Below, piece after piece: positions 18,179 through 26,636 of a stretch of 64,000 bases of DNA. The position numbers were made by a program, and so were the translations under genes. The stretch spans positions 106,801 to 170,800 of the forward strand of contig NZ_ACVO01000016.1 of NCBI RefSeq assembly GCF_000175615.1. The letters are read 5' to 3'. The notes under the pieces are model-generated. The model was not told the origin of the DNA. It did no database searches and saw only the letters and a program-made list of their open reading frames with translations. Numbering within the stretch: position 1 is the stretch's first letter; each line of letters starts with the position of its first letter. The DNA is from Rothia mucilaginosa ATCC 25296. GTDB taxonomy: Bacteria; Actinomycetota; Actinomycetes; Actinomycetales; Micrococcaceae.

Positions 18179-18937
18179 TTACTCAGCTTCCAGCTCTGCC
18201 ATGACCTCAGCAGAAACGTTAGCGTTCGAGTAGACGTTCTGAACATCGTCGAGCTCTTCAATAGCGTCTGCCAGCTTCATGAACTTCTTAGCACCCTCAG
18301 CGTCCAGGTCAACCTGCATGGTCGGGCGGAAGACCGGGTCGTCGTTGTTGTACTCCAGGCCAGCCTCGTCCAGTGCCTTACGGATCTCGGGCAGGTCGGT
18401 CGGTGCGGAAACAACGGTGAACACGTCGCCCTCGTCCAGAACCTCTTCGGCACCTGCATCCAGAACAGCCATCAGAACGTCGTCCTCGGTCAGACCGTCA
18501 GTCTTGGTGACCTCAGCAACGCCCTTACGCTCGAACAGGAACGCAACCGAACCCTGGTCAGCCATGGTGCCGCCGTTACGGGTCACAGCCAGGCGAACCT
18601 CAGACGCTGCACGGTTACGGTTATCGGTCAGACACTCAATGTACAGAGCGGTACCCTGCGGGCCGCGTGCTTCGTACATGATTTCGGTGTAGTCAATGGT
18701 CTCACCGGTCAGACCAGCGCCACGCTTGATTGCGCGGTCAATGTTGTCGTTAGGAACGGAGTTCTTCTTCGCCTTCGACACAGCCAGGTCAAGAGCGGGG
18801 TTACCAGCAATATCAGCGCCACCCATACGTGCTGCAACTTCAATTGCCTTAATGAACTTCGCGAAAGCCTTCGCGCGCTTAGCGTCGATAGCAGCCTTCT
18901 TGTGCTTAGTAGTCGCCCATTTAGAGTGACCGGACAT
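18179..18937 (-). CDS. YebC/PmpR family protein
   Basis: A 252-residue member of the TACO1/YebC family, described both as transcriptional regulators and as translation factors that relieve ribosome stalling. It begins [18 protein letters not shown], the family hallmark, and continues with [21 protein letters not shown] and [19 protein letters not shown]. Length is normal. In many actinobacteria yebC lies immediately upstream of ruvCAB, as here, which supports the call. A terminator separates it from ruvC. Confidence 0.96.
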   Translation of the reverse strand: MSGHSKWATTKHKKAAIDAKRAKAFAKFIKAIEVAARMGGADIAGNPALDLAVSKAKKNSVPNDNIDRAIKRGAGLTGETIDYTEIMYEARGPQGTALYIECLTDNRNRAASEVRLAVTRNGGTMADQGSVAFLFERKGVAEVTKTDGLTEDDVLMAVLDAGAEEVLDEGDVFTVVSAPTDLPEIRKALDEAGLEYNNDDPVFRPTMQVDLDAEGAKKFMKLADAIEELDDVQNVYSNANVSAEVMAELEAE

Positions 18938-19070
18938 TCGTATCTCCCTTAGTCAAAACCTCTGCACGGACACGGCGAAACGCCCCGCGCACTGTACTAT
19001 AACTCAATCAACTATACCGTAGCGGAGGCGCACACCACCTCAGAAAGTGCACGCCACCACCAGGAATAGG

Positions 19071-19838
19071 CTAGCGGGGACGGGACGCAGCCGAAGCGCG
19101 TGCCTTCTCCACCAGCGAGTCGTCGATCGTGTTCGGCGTGAACTCGCCAAACTTACGCTTAGCCGCCTGCTCGATCAGGTAGTCCGAAATCTTCGGGTTC
19201 TTCGGCAGCAGCGAACCGTGCAGGTAGGTGCCAATCACGTTGTGCACGCGCGCACCCTCGTACGCATCGGTCACGTTGTTGCCCTCACCCTTGGTGACGG
19301 TAGCCAGCGGGGTGCATCCGGAACCCAGGTAGGTCAGGCCCGAGTGGTTTTCAAAACCAATCACGGTGCCGAACTCCTCAGACTCCTCAACAATGTTGCC
19401 GATCAGGCGGTCATCGCCGCCGACCGTGTGCGCATCAAAAATGCCGATACCCTTCAGCACCTCACCCTCACGGGTGCGGAATTCCTTGCCGAACAGCTGG
19501 TACAGGCCACAAATGACGAGCATCGGCACGCCAGCCTCAGCCAGCGAGCGCAGCGTGTCACCGTTCGCGTGCAAGTCATCCTGAATCACGGACTGACCCG
19601 AGTCCTGGCCGCCGCCACCCAGAATAATGTCAACATCTTCCGGGAAAGGCTGACCGGGGTTGTGGTCCAGAATCTGCACGTCAAAGCCGTGCGCCTGCGC
19701 GCGACGAGCCAACGCCAGAGTGTTACCCCAGTCGCCGTAAATGTTCATGTCGAGCGGGTACAGCTGCAGAATACGCAGAGTCTTACCGTTATTGGGGCCG
19801 GAGGCGGGGGTGCCCTCAAAAGTGTGAGTTGCCGTCAT
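19071..19838 (-). CDS. gatD: Lipid II isoglutaminyl synthase, glutamine amidotransferase subunit GatD
   Basis: A 255-residue class I glutamine amidotransferase-like protein. With MurT it amidates the D-glutamate of lipid II to isoglutamine. The catalytic cysteine is in LVICGLYQLFG and the histidine in TYLHGSLLPKNP. DIILGGGGQDSGQ is the family glycine loop. The start ATG overlaps the murT stop by one base (TAATG), so the two are translationally coupled, as expected for a heterodimer. I see no terminator after it. Confidence 0.94.
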   Translation of the reverse strand: MTATHTFEGTPASGPNNGKTLRILQLYPLDMNIYGDWGNTLALARRAQAHGFDVQILDHNPGQPFPEDVDIILGGGGQDSGQSVIQDDLHANGDTLRSLAEAGVPMLVICGLYQLFGKEFRTREGEVLKGIGIFDAHTVGGDDRLIGNIVEESEEFGTVIGFENHSGLTYLGSGCTPLATVTKGEGNNVTDAYEGARVHNVIGTYLHGSLLPKNPKISDYLIEQAAKRKFGEFTPNTIDDSLVEKARASAASRPR

Positions 19839-21121
19839 TAGGAAACCCTCTCAACGTCAGTGATCTTTGCGAGCTCTTCACGCAGAGCCAGCATTGCGGT
19901 GTAGGTGCAGAAAATACGCATGGGCGCGTTATCACTGGAGGCAATGAAGCCCTTGAGCGCATCGGCGAGGTTCTCGTTGACCTCGTCAACCTTCACGCCG
20001 TCATGCTCCAGGCGCAGCGCCATATCCCAGGCACGCACACCCGAAACCATCTGCACGCCGGTCTTCTTCAAACTGTCGAAGTCAACATCCCACAGCCAGG
20101 ACACGTCACGACCGTCAGCGTACTGATCGTTAATCGTAATCATGGTGGCGTAGTCGTCAGCGTTCGCGCTCGCCAGGGACAGGCGGAAACCGCTCGGGTT
20201 CTTCACCAGCAGCAGCTGCAGCGGGCGGCCGTTCACGTTCAGAGTCTCACCGCGACCGAAGGCGGGGGTAATCTTCGCCAGCTCCGCGATGAGCTTATCT
20301 TCGTTGAGCTTCTCGCCCATGACGGCGCGGGTCAGTGCCATAGCGCCAGCGGCGTTGAAGATGTTGTAAATGCCGTAGAGGTTGATCTCGCCGACTCGCT
20401 CCACGCCCGCCAGGTCGAAGGTTGCGGAGGTGCCGGAGAACGCGGTCAGGGTGACGTCTGCCTCGGGCAGGGTTGCCTTCGCGACGGTGCCGCCGCGCAT
20501 CTCATCATCCGAGGGGAAGTACGAGCGCAGGGACTCATCCAGACCGTAATACTTGACGGTCACGCCCGGCTGCACGTTCTCGGCGAGGGAGCGGATGCGC
20601 GGGTCCTCACGGTTGAGCACCACGGTGCCGGTCGTTGCGGAGGCGACGGTCGCCAGCATGCGGCGGGTCGTGTCAATCTCACCGAAGCGATCCAGCTGGT
20701 CACGCAGAACGTTCAGCAGCAGAGCGTAGTCGGGCTTGACGGCCTTGACGAAGTGCACGGCGTGCGCCTCGTCCAGCTCAAGCACAGCAATATCAGCGTC
20801 AAGCTTGCCGCTGAGGGTCATCTCGCCCAGCAGTGCCGCGGCGACACCGCGCACAAAGTTCGAACCGGTGCGGTTAGTGAAAACCTTCAGACCCTGAGCT
20901 TCAAGCAGCTGCACAGCCATCTTCGTGGTGGTGGTCTTACCGTTCGTACCGGAGACAACAACCACACCGTAGGGCAGCTTCGCGAGCTCTTCAGCGACGA
21001 AGTCGGGGTGCAATTTTTCCATGACAAGGCCGGGGAAGGCGGAGCCGCCGCCGCGAAGCTTAGTCGCGGCGCGTACGCCCTGGCCGAGAAGACGAATGAG
21101 GGGTTTGGACATGCTTACCAT
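19838..21121 (-). CDS. murT: Lipid II isoglutaminyl synthase, MurT subunit
   Basis: A 427-residue Mur-ligase-like subunit that activates the glutamate carboxylate with ATP for GatD. The ATP-binding loop is VVVVSGTNGKTTTTK, followed by VLELDEAHA and NVLRDQLDRFGEID, and a C-terminal MurT domain near the end. The protein has a single cysteine, so the four-cysteine zinc ribbon described in Gram-positive MurT homologues is missing. Two in-frame ATGs (21121 and 21112) are possible; neither has a good ribosome-binding site, and translation may be leaderless. It is coupled to gatD. Confidence 0.93.
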   Translation of the reverse strand: MVSMSKPLIRLLGQGVRAATKLRGGGSAFPGLVMEKLHPDFVAEELAKLPYGVVVVSGTNGKTTTTKMAVQLLEAQGLKVFTNRTGSNFVRGVAAALLGEMTLSGKLDADIAVLELDEAHAVHFVKAVKPDYALLLNVLRDQLDRFGEIDTTRRMLATVASATTGTVVLNREDPRIRSLAENVQPGVTVKYYGLDESLRSYFPSDDEMRGGTVAKATLPEADVTLTAFSGTSATFDLAGVERVGEINLYGIYNIFNAAGAMALTRAVMGEKLNEDKLIAELAKITPAFGRGETLNVNGRPLQLLLVKNPSGFRLSLASANADDYATMITINDQYADGRDVSWLWDVDFDSLKKTGVQMVSGVRAWDMALRLEHDGVKVDEVNENLADALKGFIASSDNAPMRIFCTYTAMLALREELAKITDVERVS

Positions 21122-21179
21122 TTTAGTACACGCACGCCAGCGGCTGAATGGTCCGCCGGGCTCGTTCGCTCATGCCGGA

Positions 21180-21270
21180 CGGGGCGGGGTGCGGGGGTTT
21201 TGGTGAGGGGGTTTTGTGCGGAGGGGGTGGTGTGGGCGTTTGGTGCGGCGGGGTTTTTGGGGTGAGGGTA
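21180..21270. repeat. G- and T-rich low-complexity stretch
   Basis: The plus strand has many runs of three to five G separated by T-rich spacers, upstream of murT and downstream of the DUF2797 gene. Four or more G-runs fall within short windows, so a G-quadruplex is possible. The open frames here read only low-complexity peptides. Confidence 0.5.
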
Positions 21271-21309
21271 TTGGCGCGGGGCTCCGGCTAGAGCGAAGCG
21301 CCGGGGGTA

Positions 21310-21363
21310 CTAGAACAGCGAGCCCGCCTAGTACAGTGAACCCATCTAGAACAGAGAACCCTG
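21310..21363 (-). repeat. Three tandem 18-bp units, each ending in a stop codon, at the DUF2797 gene end
   Basis: Units at 21346-21363, 21328-21345 and 21310-21327 read in one frame as QGSLF-stop, MGSLY-stop and AGSLF-stop. The first is the real C-terminus of the DUF2797 protein. The next two are diverged copies lying after its stop. Confidence 0.85.
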
Positions 21364-22530
21364 CACCCTCACCCGCGTGAACTCCTGCGCCGGCTCCACC
21401 AGCACATTCCGCCACGCGGCAGTATTCACCAGGAACGCCGCGTCAGCATCGCCGGTGTGGGCGCTCAAAAACTGACCCGCCGCGCCCGTACAAAAGAAGC
21501 CAGCTGCCCCGCTCTCCAGACCAGATTCACAGGGTGCCAGCGGTTCGGGCGATTGCGCACGCAGTGCCGCATACGGGCGGTTCATGGCAAGCGACGGAAT
21601 CCATGGCTCATCCAGGGCGGTGAGCGGCACCTCCGGGTCGGTGCGCGCCAGTTCGGCGAGCGCTTCGCGGGCGCGGGCGACCGCCTCCTGATGGGCAGTA
21701 CGAAGCTGCGCGCCGGGCAGCGGGTTCGTCCAGGCGCGGTACTTGCTCGCCACCTGCTTGACCTGCGGAATCTTCGCGAGGGCGGTCACGGCGTCCTCGG
21801 CGCGGCGAATGGCAAGCCCGTCGGGTGCGAGCGCAATGTAGGTGGCGGTGGCGACCGCCTGCTCGTCCAGGCGGCGCGGGGTCGAATGCAGTGAGCTGGT
21901 GCCAACCTTGTGCGTGCCGTCGGGGAAAGTCGCGATGTAGAGGCGATGCTCCAGCATGGCGTAGGCGCGCATGGATTCGGTGAGCGTTCCGGGGTACAGG
22001 TGCGCGCTGTGCAGGGCGGTGAATTCGTCGCGGGCAGTGCAGCGCGGGCACTGCTGGCCACGCTGGATGCGGGTACCCTCGGGGCAGGGTACGCGGCGGA
22101 TTCCCGCGGATTCGGGGGCGGCGTCATTGCTCGTGCCGGTGGTATAGCCGGCGCAGTAGCGGTAGAGTTCCCCCTCAATATCGCGCGGAATGCGCAACCC
22201 CAGGTAGGCGCCGGGGGTCAACGGAATCTGGATGCGAACCCCACTTGGAACGCCACGCTGCGCGGGGCTTCTTTCCTGGTTAGGGGTGCTCTCCCTCGCC
22301 GTCTGAGATACCCGGTTATGAGCTCCTTCAGGGACCCCGCCGGGCACGACCGGTTCCACCTCAATGAGCGGGCGGCGGTTGGACCAGCGGATCTGCCTCC
22401 AGATGAGTAGCTGCGGCGCGCCTGCAGAATCACCAGCGGCGGCCTCATTACCGGCACCGGCACCATTACCGGCGGCGGGCGCAGCAGCAAACTCGTCGAA
22501 AGCAGTTTCAAGCAGGTTGGGGTAGTCCAT
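21346..22530 (-). CDS. DUF2797 domain-containing protein
   Basis: A 394-residue protein of unknown function. The match to DUF2797 is seen in the cysteine pair CPRCTARDEF near residue 170 (with an earlier cysteine in VPCPEG), LYIATFPDGTHKVGTSS, and PDGLAIRRAEDAVTAL. The first about 100 residues are low-complexity (Ala, Gly, Asn) and unlike the rest. Cysteine spacing suggests metal binding. It lies upstream of murT on the same strand, separated by 224 bp of low-complexity DNA. The last six codons are tandemly duplicated beyond the stop. Confidence 0.82.
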   Translation of the reverse strand: MDYPNLLETAFDEFAAAPAAGNGAGAGNEAAAGDSAGAPQLLIWRQIRWSNRRPLIEVEPVVPGGVPEGAHNRVSQTARESTPNQERSPAQRGVPSGVRIQIPLTPGAYLGLRIPRDIEGELYRYCAGYTTGTSNDAAPESAGIRRVPCPEGTRIQRGQQCPRCTARDEFTALHSAHLYPGTLTESMRAYAMLEHRLYIATFPDGTHKVGTSSLHSTPRRLDEQAVATATYIALAPDGLAIRRAEDAVTALAKIPQVKQVASKYRAWTNPLPGAQLRTAHQEAVARAREALAELARTDPEVPLTALDEPWIPSLAMNRPYAALRAQSPEPLAPCESGLESGAAGFFCTGAAGQFLSAHTGDADAAFLVNTAAWRNVLVEPAQEFTRVRVQGSLF

Positions 22531-23033
22531 AGCATTCCACTCTAGCGGGTCTGGCTGGTTCTTTCTCGCGGGGTGCGGTGCATCCGGGCATCAAACCATT
22601 GGCGGCACATCTAAGCGTTCGATACAGGCGCACATCCTCGGAAAGCAAAAGAGGCCAGCGTCCTTCACGCTGATCCGCACCCCCGCAGTGTTGCCGTGCG
22701 TTCACGCACGACGGGGTGGGTTCTCAGCTGAGGCGCTGACCTCTGTGGTTGAGGCAGGGTGCTTACCCTGCCAAGTCCGAAAGCGATCGGTGACCGCTAT
22801 TTTTCGGTGAGCTATGCGGTGTTTCTGGAAGCCGGAAGCTTCCCAACAGCGTCGCTGCATTTAAAACTTTGCCATATCCAATGGACATAACATCATTCAA
22901 ATACGCATCGACTGCCCAATCTGCGCATTTATGACGCAGAATTTCTATGCACTAGCTGGCAAATTGAAGCAATTAGTGCAAAATTTCAAAATCACCAAGC
23001 CACCCAGACTATCTGACGGATGAGCCACGCCAT
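22531..23033. other. Intergenic region between the HIT gene and the DUF2797 gene
   Basis: About 500 bp with no credible gene. The half nearest DUF2797 (about 22650-22830) is packed with hairpins and is listed as a candidate structured RNA. The other half (22860-23000) is AT-rich and could hold its promoter. Confidence 0.6.
22652..22830 (-). ncRNA. Candidate structured small RNA
   Basis: On the minus strand five consecutive hairpins can be drawn: one closing CCGAA/TTCGG with inner AGCG/CGCT (22777-22807), a perfect 8-bp stem with a 4-base loop (22753-22772), GAGG..CCTC (about 22732-22745), a nested pair in which CACCCC/GGGGTG (22679-22718) encloses CGTGCG/CGCACG (22695-22710), and a last 6-bp stem (22656-22672) followed by TCTTTTGCTTT, which looks like an intrinsic terminator. 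No open frame fits. I could not match it to 6S RNA, tmRNA, RNase P, SRP RNA or a riboswitch I know. The ends are approximate. It may instead be a leader or trailer of the neighbouring genes. Confidence 0.5.
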
Positions 23034-23609
23034 CTAGCTGAGGCGGGCAAACCCCTCCGCAATCGCAGAGCGCATATCATCCAGCGTGCGAGACATGGTC
23101 TTCGTCTGAGCAATAATCGGCAGGAAGTTCGTATCTCCACTCCAGCGCGGCAAAATGTGCTGATGCAGGTGATCAGCAATGCCCGCGCCGCCCACCTTGC
23201 CCTGATTAATGCCAATGTTGAAGCCGTCATTATGCGACACCTCGCGCAGAACCTTCATGGCGAGCTGCGTCAGCTGCGCAATCTCCATGGTTTCTGCCTC
23301 GGTCGCATCGTCATAGAACGGGATGTGGCGGTACGGGCAGACCAGCAGGTGACCGGGGTTGTACGGGTAGAGGTTGAGAATCACGAAGGCATGCTCGCCG
23401 CGGTGCACAATCAGCGACTCTTCGTCACTGCGGCTGGGCGCAGTGCAGAAGGGGCAGGTCTTCTCGGTGTAGTCCTTCTGGCCACCGCTCACGTAGGCGG
23501 TGCGGTGAGGGGTCCACAGGCGCTGGAACTGGTCCGGTGCGCTGGGCAGCTCGAAGGAATCCTGCACCGAGGCTGCGGTGCCATGCTCGGGGGTCGTGTT
23601 CTCGCTCAT
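23034..23609 (-). CDS. HIT-family hydrolase (Ap4A phosphorylase-like)
   Basis: A 191-residue histidine-triad protein predicted to split dinucleoside polyphosphates such as Ap4A. The triad is HLHQHILPRW with histidines at 147, 149 and 151. A CPFC pair at residues 52-55, with further conserved His residues, and YPYNPGHLLVCPYRH match the actinobacterial Ap4A phosphorylase type (Mycobacterium tuberculosis Rv2613c). The first about 30 residues are variable. It is transcribed alone on the minus strand; in relatives it often lies near phosphatidylinositol synthesis genes, which are not seen here. Confidence 0.92.
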   Translation of the reverse strand: MSENTTPEHGTAASVQDSFELPSAPDQFQRLWTPHRTAYVSGGQKDYTEKTCPFCTAPSRSDEESLIVHRGEHAFVILNLYPYNPGHLLVCPYRHIPFYDDATEAETMEIAQLTQLAMKVLREVSHNDGFNIGINQGKVGGAGIADHLHQHILPRWSGDTNFLPIIAQTKTMSRTLDDMRSAIAEGFARLS

Positions 23610-23696
23610 AGTCCCATTCTATAGCCCGCACGCGGCAACGGGAACGCCCCGTCCGTCATGCGTGCCAGATATGAGATAACTCCCCCGGCAGCGCGC

Positions 23697-24344
23697 TTAG
23701 CTGTGCTGCTTTTCCAGGTGAATGATGCGGGTGGCTCCCTCATAGGTCATGGGGAAGCTCAGCACGCCGTCCTCCATGACGAATTCCTTGGTTTCCTTAT
23801 CGGAGGCGTACGGCGCGTGGCTCAGCTTCGCATGGTCCACGTGCGAAATGTAGCTGAAGTTGCCAGTCTTCGCCTCGAAAGTGCCGACCCAGAAGGGGGT
23901 TGCCAGCTCTTCGTGGTTCAGGTGGTAGGTGACCTCGATAATGCCGTCGTGAATGACGGCGTCCATGTAGTTCTCGAGGTTGGTGGAGTCCTGCTGAACC
24001 CAGGTGCCGTCAGCACTCGCAGTCGAACGAGTCGCGAGCGCAGAAGAGGGCACAGCCGTCACGGCGGATGCGGCAGGCTCCTGGTTACTGGTGCTATCCG
24101 GCGCGGGGGTCTCAGTGGGCTGGGTCGCGGTCGGGTGAATCGACGGATCCTGCGAGGCAATAACCGCCGCCTTAATTCCGGTACTGTCGTCGCCGGGGGC
24201 GGGAACGGCGCTAGGCTCGACGGTTTCAAAAGCTGCGGGGTCAACAACCGCACTTGCGGAGGCGTTATTCGGTGCGGGTGCGCACGCGGTGAGGGAGAGT
24301 GCGCCGAGTAGAGCAAGCGCGCCCAGAGTGGACTTAGGTACCAC
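23697..24344 (-). CDS. Putative lipoprotein of unknown function
   Basis: A 215-residue exported protein. The N-terminus is a lipoprotein signal peptide (ALALLGALSLTAC) with the lipobox cysteine at about residue 21. A Pro/Ser/Thr-rich linker spans residues 25-105, and a compact C-terminal domain includes a predicted beta-rich segment with EVTYHLNHEELATPFW and FSYISHVDHAKLSHAPYA. I do not recognise the domain. The start is GTG at 24344 with AGGA upstream. Confidence 0.75.
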   Translation of the reverse strand: MVPKSTLGALALLGALSLTACAPAPNNASASAVVDPAAFETVEPSAVPAPGDDSTGIKAAVIASQDPSIHPTATQPTETPAPDSTSNQEPAASAVTAVPSSALATRSTASADGTWVQQDSTNLENYMDAVIHDGIIEVTYHLNHEELATPFWVGTFEAKTGNFSYISHVDHAKLSHAPYASDKETKEFVMEDGVLSFPMTYEGATRIIHLEKQHS

Positions 24345-24838
24345 GAATGTGTCCTAACAGAGTATGTGTTTGAGTGAGTTTGTGAGTTGAGTGGTGCCTC
24401 CCCGTGAGTGAGGTGGGGATACGACAACACCCCGTAGCGCATTGAGGCTACAGGGCGTTCGATAACCGGCACAGTAGATAGTTTATAGGCTCTGGCTAGG
24501 AGTTTCACCAGTAGCGGTCAGTTTTAAAAAGATAGTTTGGTCACATTAGACCTTAAGTTGAGGGGTTTTTCACGCACACGAGCCCCAATTTGCACTCTCC
24601 ACGGGCTAATTTTGCCTCGACAAGGCGAAATATCCCGCATGGTGGCGTGGGTGGCAGTTTTCTTGCCTTCGTCTTGCCTTAACGTGGGCTCGGCACCCAA
24701 ACCCACCGCCACAACGGGTATGCGGTGTGGGTTTGAGTGCCGAGCCTCAACCAAACTGTCATATCTGCGCTGCTATCTGCGCTACCGCAACCGAGCCGCT
24801 ACAGCCCGGTTACTGTCCGCAGGGTATTTGCGAGCGGA
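24345..24838. other. Intergenic region between the potassium channel and the lipoprotein gene
   Basis: About 490 bp. It holds a long inverted repeat at 24687-24746 and a weaker one at 24429-24457, a short tandem repeat (TCTTGCCTTCG-type, near 24661-24680), and presumably the lipoprotein promoter. No gene was recognised. Confidence 0.6.
24687..24746 (-). terminator. Long inverted repeat, probable terminator of the channel gene
   Basis: GGCTCGGCACCCAAACCCAC pairs with GTGGGTTTGAGTGCCGAGCC, with one mismatch, around a 20-base centre that pairs further (CGC/GCG). It lies 93 bp past the channel stop. There is no T-run, so it may act mainly as an mRNA-end stabiliser. Confidence 0.7.
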
Positions 24839-26398
24839 CTACTGCTTGCGGGAACGCAACGAGAACTTCTCACGAATAATCGTGAATGTCTGGCGGGTCT
24901 CCTCCAGTAGGGCGACCGGCTCCTGCTCGCGCACCGCAACCTCATGAGATGCCGAAGACTCGGCGGATTCCTCAGTAGGTGCGGCGTTCGGAGCATCTGC
25001 AGAAGCGCCAGGAGCGGCAAAATCAGCAGCGCTAAACCCAGCGGCGCTGAAACCGGCGCGGCGTGCCGCCTCCGCCTCCGAAGGAACCGGGTGCACGCCG
25101 TCTTCATCCACGACCTCGCGCAGCGTGTAGTCGTGGGCCTCACGGCGCGCGTACTCACGAGCCAGCAGGGCACGCAACTCAGAAATCTCCTGTCTAAGGT
25201 CGTCCACGTCAGCCTTGGTTGCGGGATACTCCTGCTCCTCCCTGCCACCGATCTTTTCGATAATCCAGCTGGCGAGCGCACCGGTCGCGACCGCGACCAT
25301 ACCCACGCCGTACAGCATGACGACCACGGCGATAACCCTGCCGATACCGGTGATCGGGTAGACGTCGCCGTAACCGACCGTGGCGAGGGTCGTGAACGTC
25401 CACCAGTAGGCGGTGGGCAGGTCACGGATCATCGCGCCCGGCTCGGAGGACTCCACCGAATAGATCGCCAGGGCGAACATGATGATGAAGATTGCAGTGT
25501 ATCCGAAGAGCTTCATCGCCAGCTCTGAGAGTCTCTTATATTGGCGGTTGGCGGTCATGTAAATCATGGCGAGGAAGCTGACAATACGCCACGCCGGCAG
25601 CAGCACAATCGCCAGGTTCATCAGGTTATGCGTGATGAAGTAGAGTCGCCGCGGCGCCAGGTACAGGCGAATGCAGTAGTCGGCGGCGAATAGGCCCCAC
25701 AGGATCATCTGAATGATATTGAGGTACGCATCGTACGGCTCCTGAATGCGTGTGCTCATGATGGGCGCGGCGAACGCGAGCAGGTACAGCACGGACGCCA
25801 CGAACATGGGCCGGGAGGAGCGTTCCTCCCACGCCGCCAGGTTCTTCTCGCCGCGGTACTTGCTGAGCGTACGGAATAAGCGGGTGCGCGGGGCACGACG
25901 CGGCGGGTCCGTGACGGTGCGGGTGACCGTGCGGATGGTCGTGGTGTGCGTTTCAGGTTCGCCCGCGTCAATAATCTCGGCGGCACCATCAGGGTTACCC
26001 TGGGTGCCTGCTTTCTGGTCGCCCTGCTTGCCGTGCGGGTGATGCGTGGTGCGGGTGATGCGGCGTTCCTCGCGGTGCGTGCCGTCCGGCGCATCGGTGG
26101 TGGCGTACTCTTCGACGACCTCTTCGTAGTCGTCGTTGGGGTCCAGGTCGGTGGAGTAGACGGAGTGGGTGCTGTCCAGGCGGGCGCTATCAATCTGCAC
26201 GGCATCAACCTGTACTGCTTCCATGTCGGGAGCGGTAGCCTCCGCCGAGGCAGATTCAGCCGGACTGTTCGCCGGGCTACTCGCCGCAGTGTTGCCCGAG
26301 ATATTTCCAGAGGTCTTCCCCGTATTCCCCGCCGATGCCTTGGGTGCTGTGCCGTTCTTTACCGTGTTTTCTGCCTGGTTCTGTTCCGCCTTATCCAT
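24839..26398 (-). CDS. Voltage-gated-type potassium channel protein
   Basis: A 519-residue ion channel. A long acidic, low-complexity cytoplasmic N-terminus (about 190 residues, rich in Ala, Ser, Thr, Asp) precedes membrane helices near PMFVASVLYLLAFAAPIM, ILWGLFAADYCIRLYL and AMKLFGYTAIFIIMFALAIY. The pore loop has the potassium selectivity filter TVGYGDVYP near residue 340, followed by a last helix with VVVMLYGVGMVAVATGAL. The C-terminus contains a predicted coiled coil (VDDLRQEISELRALL) and a disordered tail. The voltage-sensor helix is only weakly basic. No regulatory RCK domain is visible. No obvious ribosome-binding site precedes the start. Confidence 0.88.
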   Translation of the reverse strand: MDKAEQNQAENTVKNGTAPKASAGNTGKTSGNISGNTAASSPANSPAESASAEATAPDMEAVQVDAVQIDSARLDSTHSVYSTDLDPNDDYEEVVEEYATTDAPDGTHREERRITRTTHHPHGKQGDQKAGTQGNPDGAAEIIDAGEPETHTTTIRTVTRTVTDPPRRAPRTRLFRTLSKYRGEKNLAAWEERSSRPMFVASVLYLLAFAAPIMSTRIQEPYDAYLNIIQMILWGLFAADYCIRLYLAPRRLYFITHNLMNLAIVLLPAWRIVSFLAMIYMTANRQYKRLSELAMKLFGYTAIFIIMFALAIYSVESSEPGAMIRDLPTAYWWTFTTLATVGYGDVYPITGIGRVIAVVVMLYGVGMVAVATGALASWIIEKIGGREEQEYPATKADVDDLRQEISELRALLAREYARREAHDYTLREVVDEDGVHPVPSEAEAARRAGFSAAGFSAADFAAPGASADAPNAAPTEESAESSASHEVAVREQEPVALLEETRQTFTIIREKFSLRSRKQ

Positions 26399-26636
26399 AG
26401 TGTGAATGATACTCTGCGCGTTGCGTTTGCGTTTCTATTTCGTTGCACTGTGGCCTTTAGGCGGCGGTCTTTACGCCGTGGTTTTGGCACTGTGCGGCGG
26501 TCTTTACGCTGCCGGTCGGTCTTTGCACTGCGGGCATTTAACCTGACACAATATGTGGTGTACCCATCACCTCTGTTGCGCTATCCGGCTGTGTTACTGC
26601 CCCGTAGCGTTGCCGACCCGCACATCGGAGTGCCTC

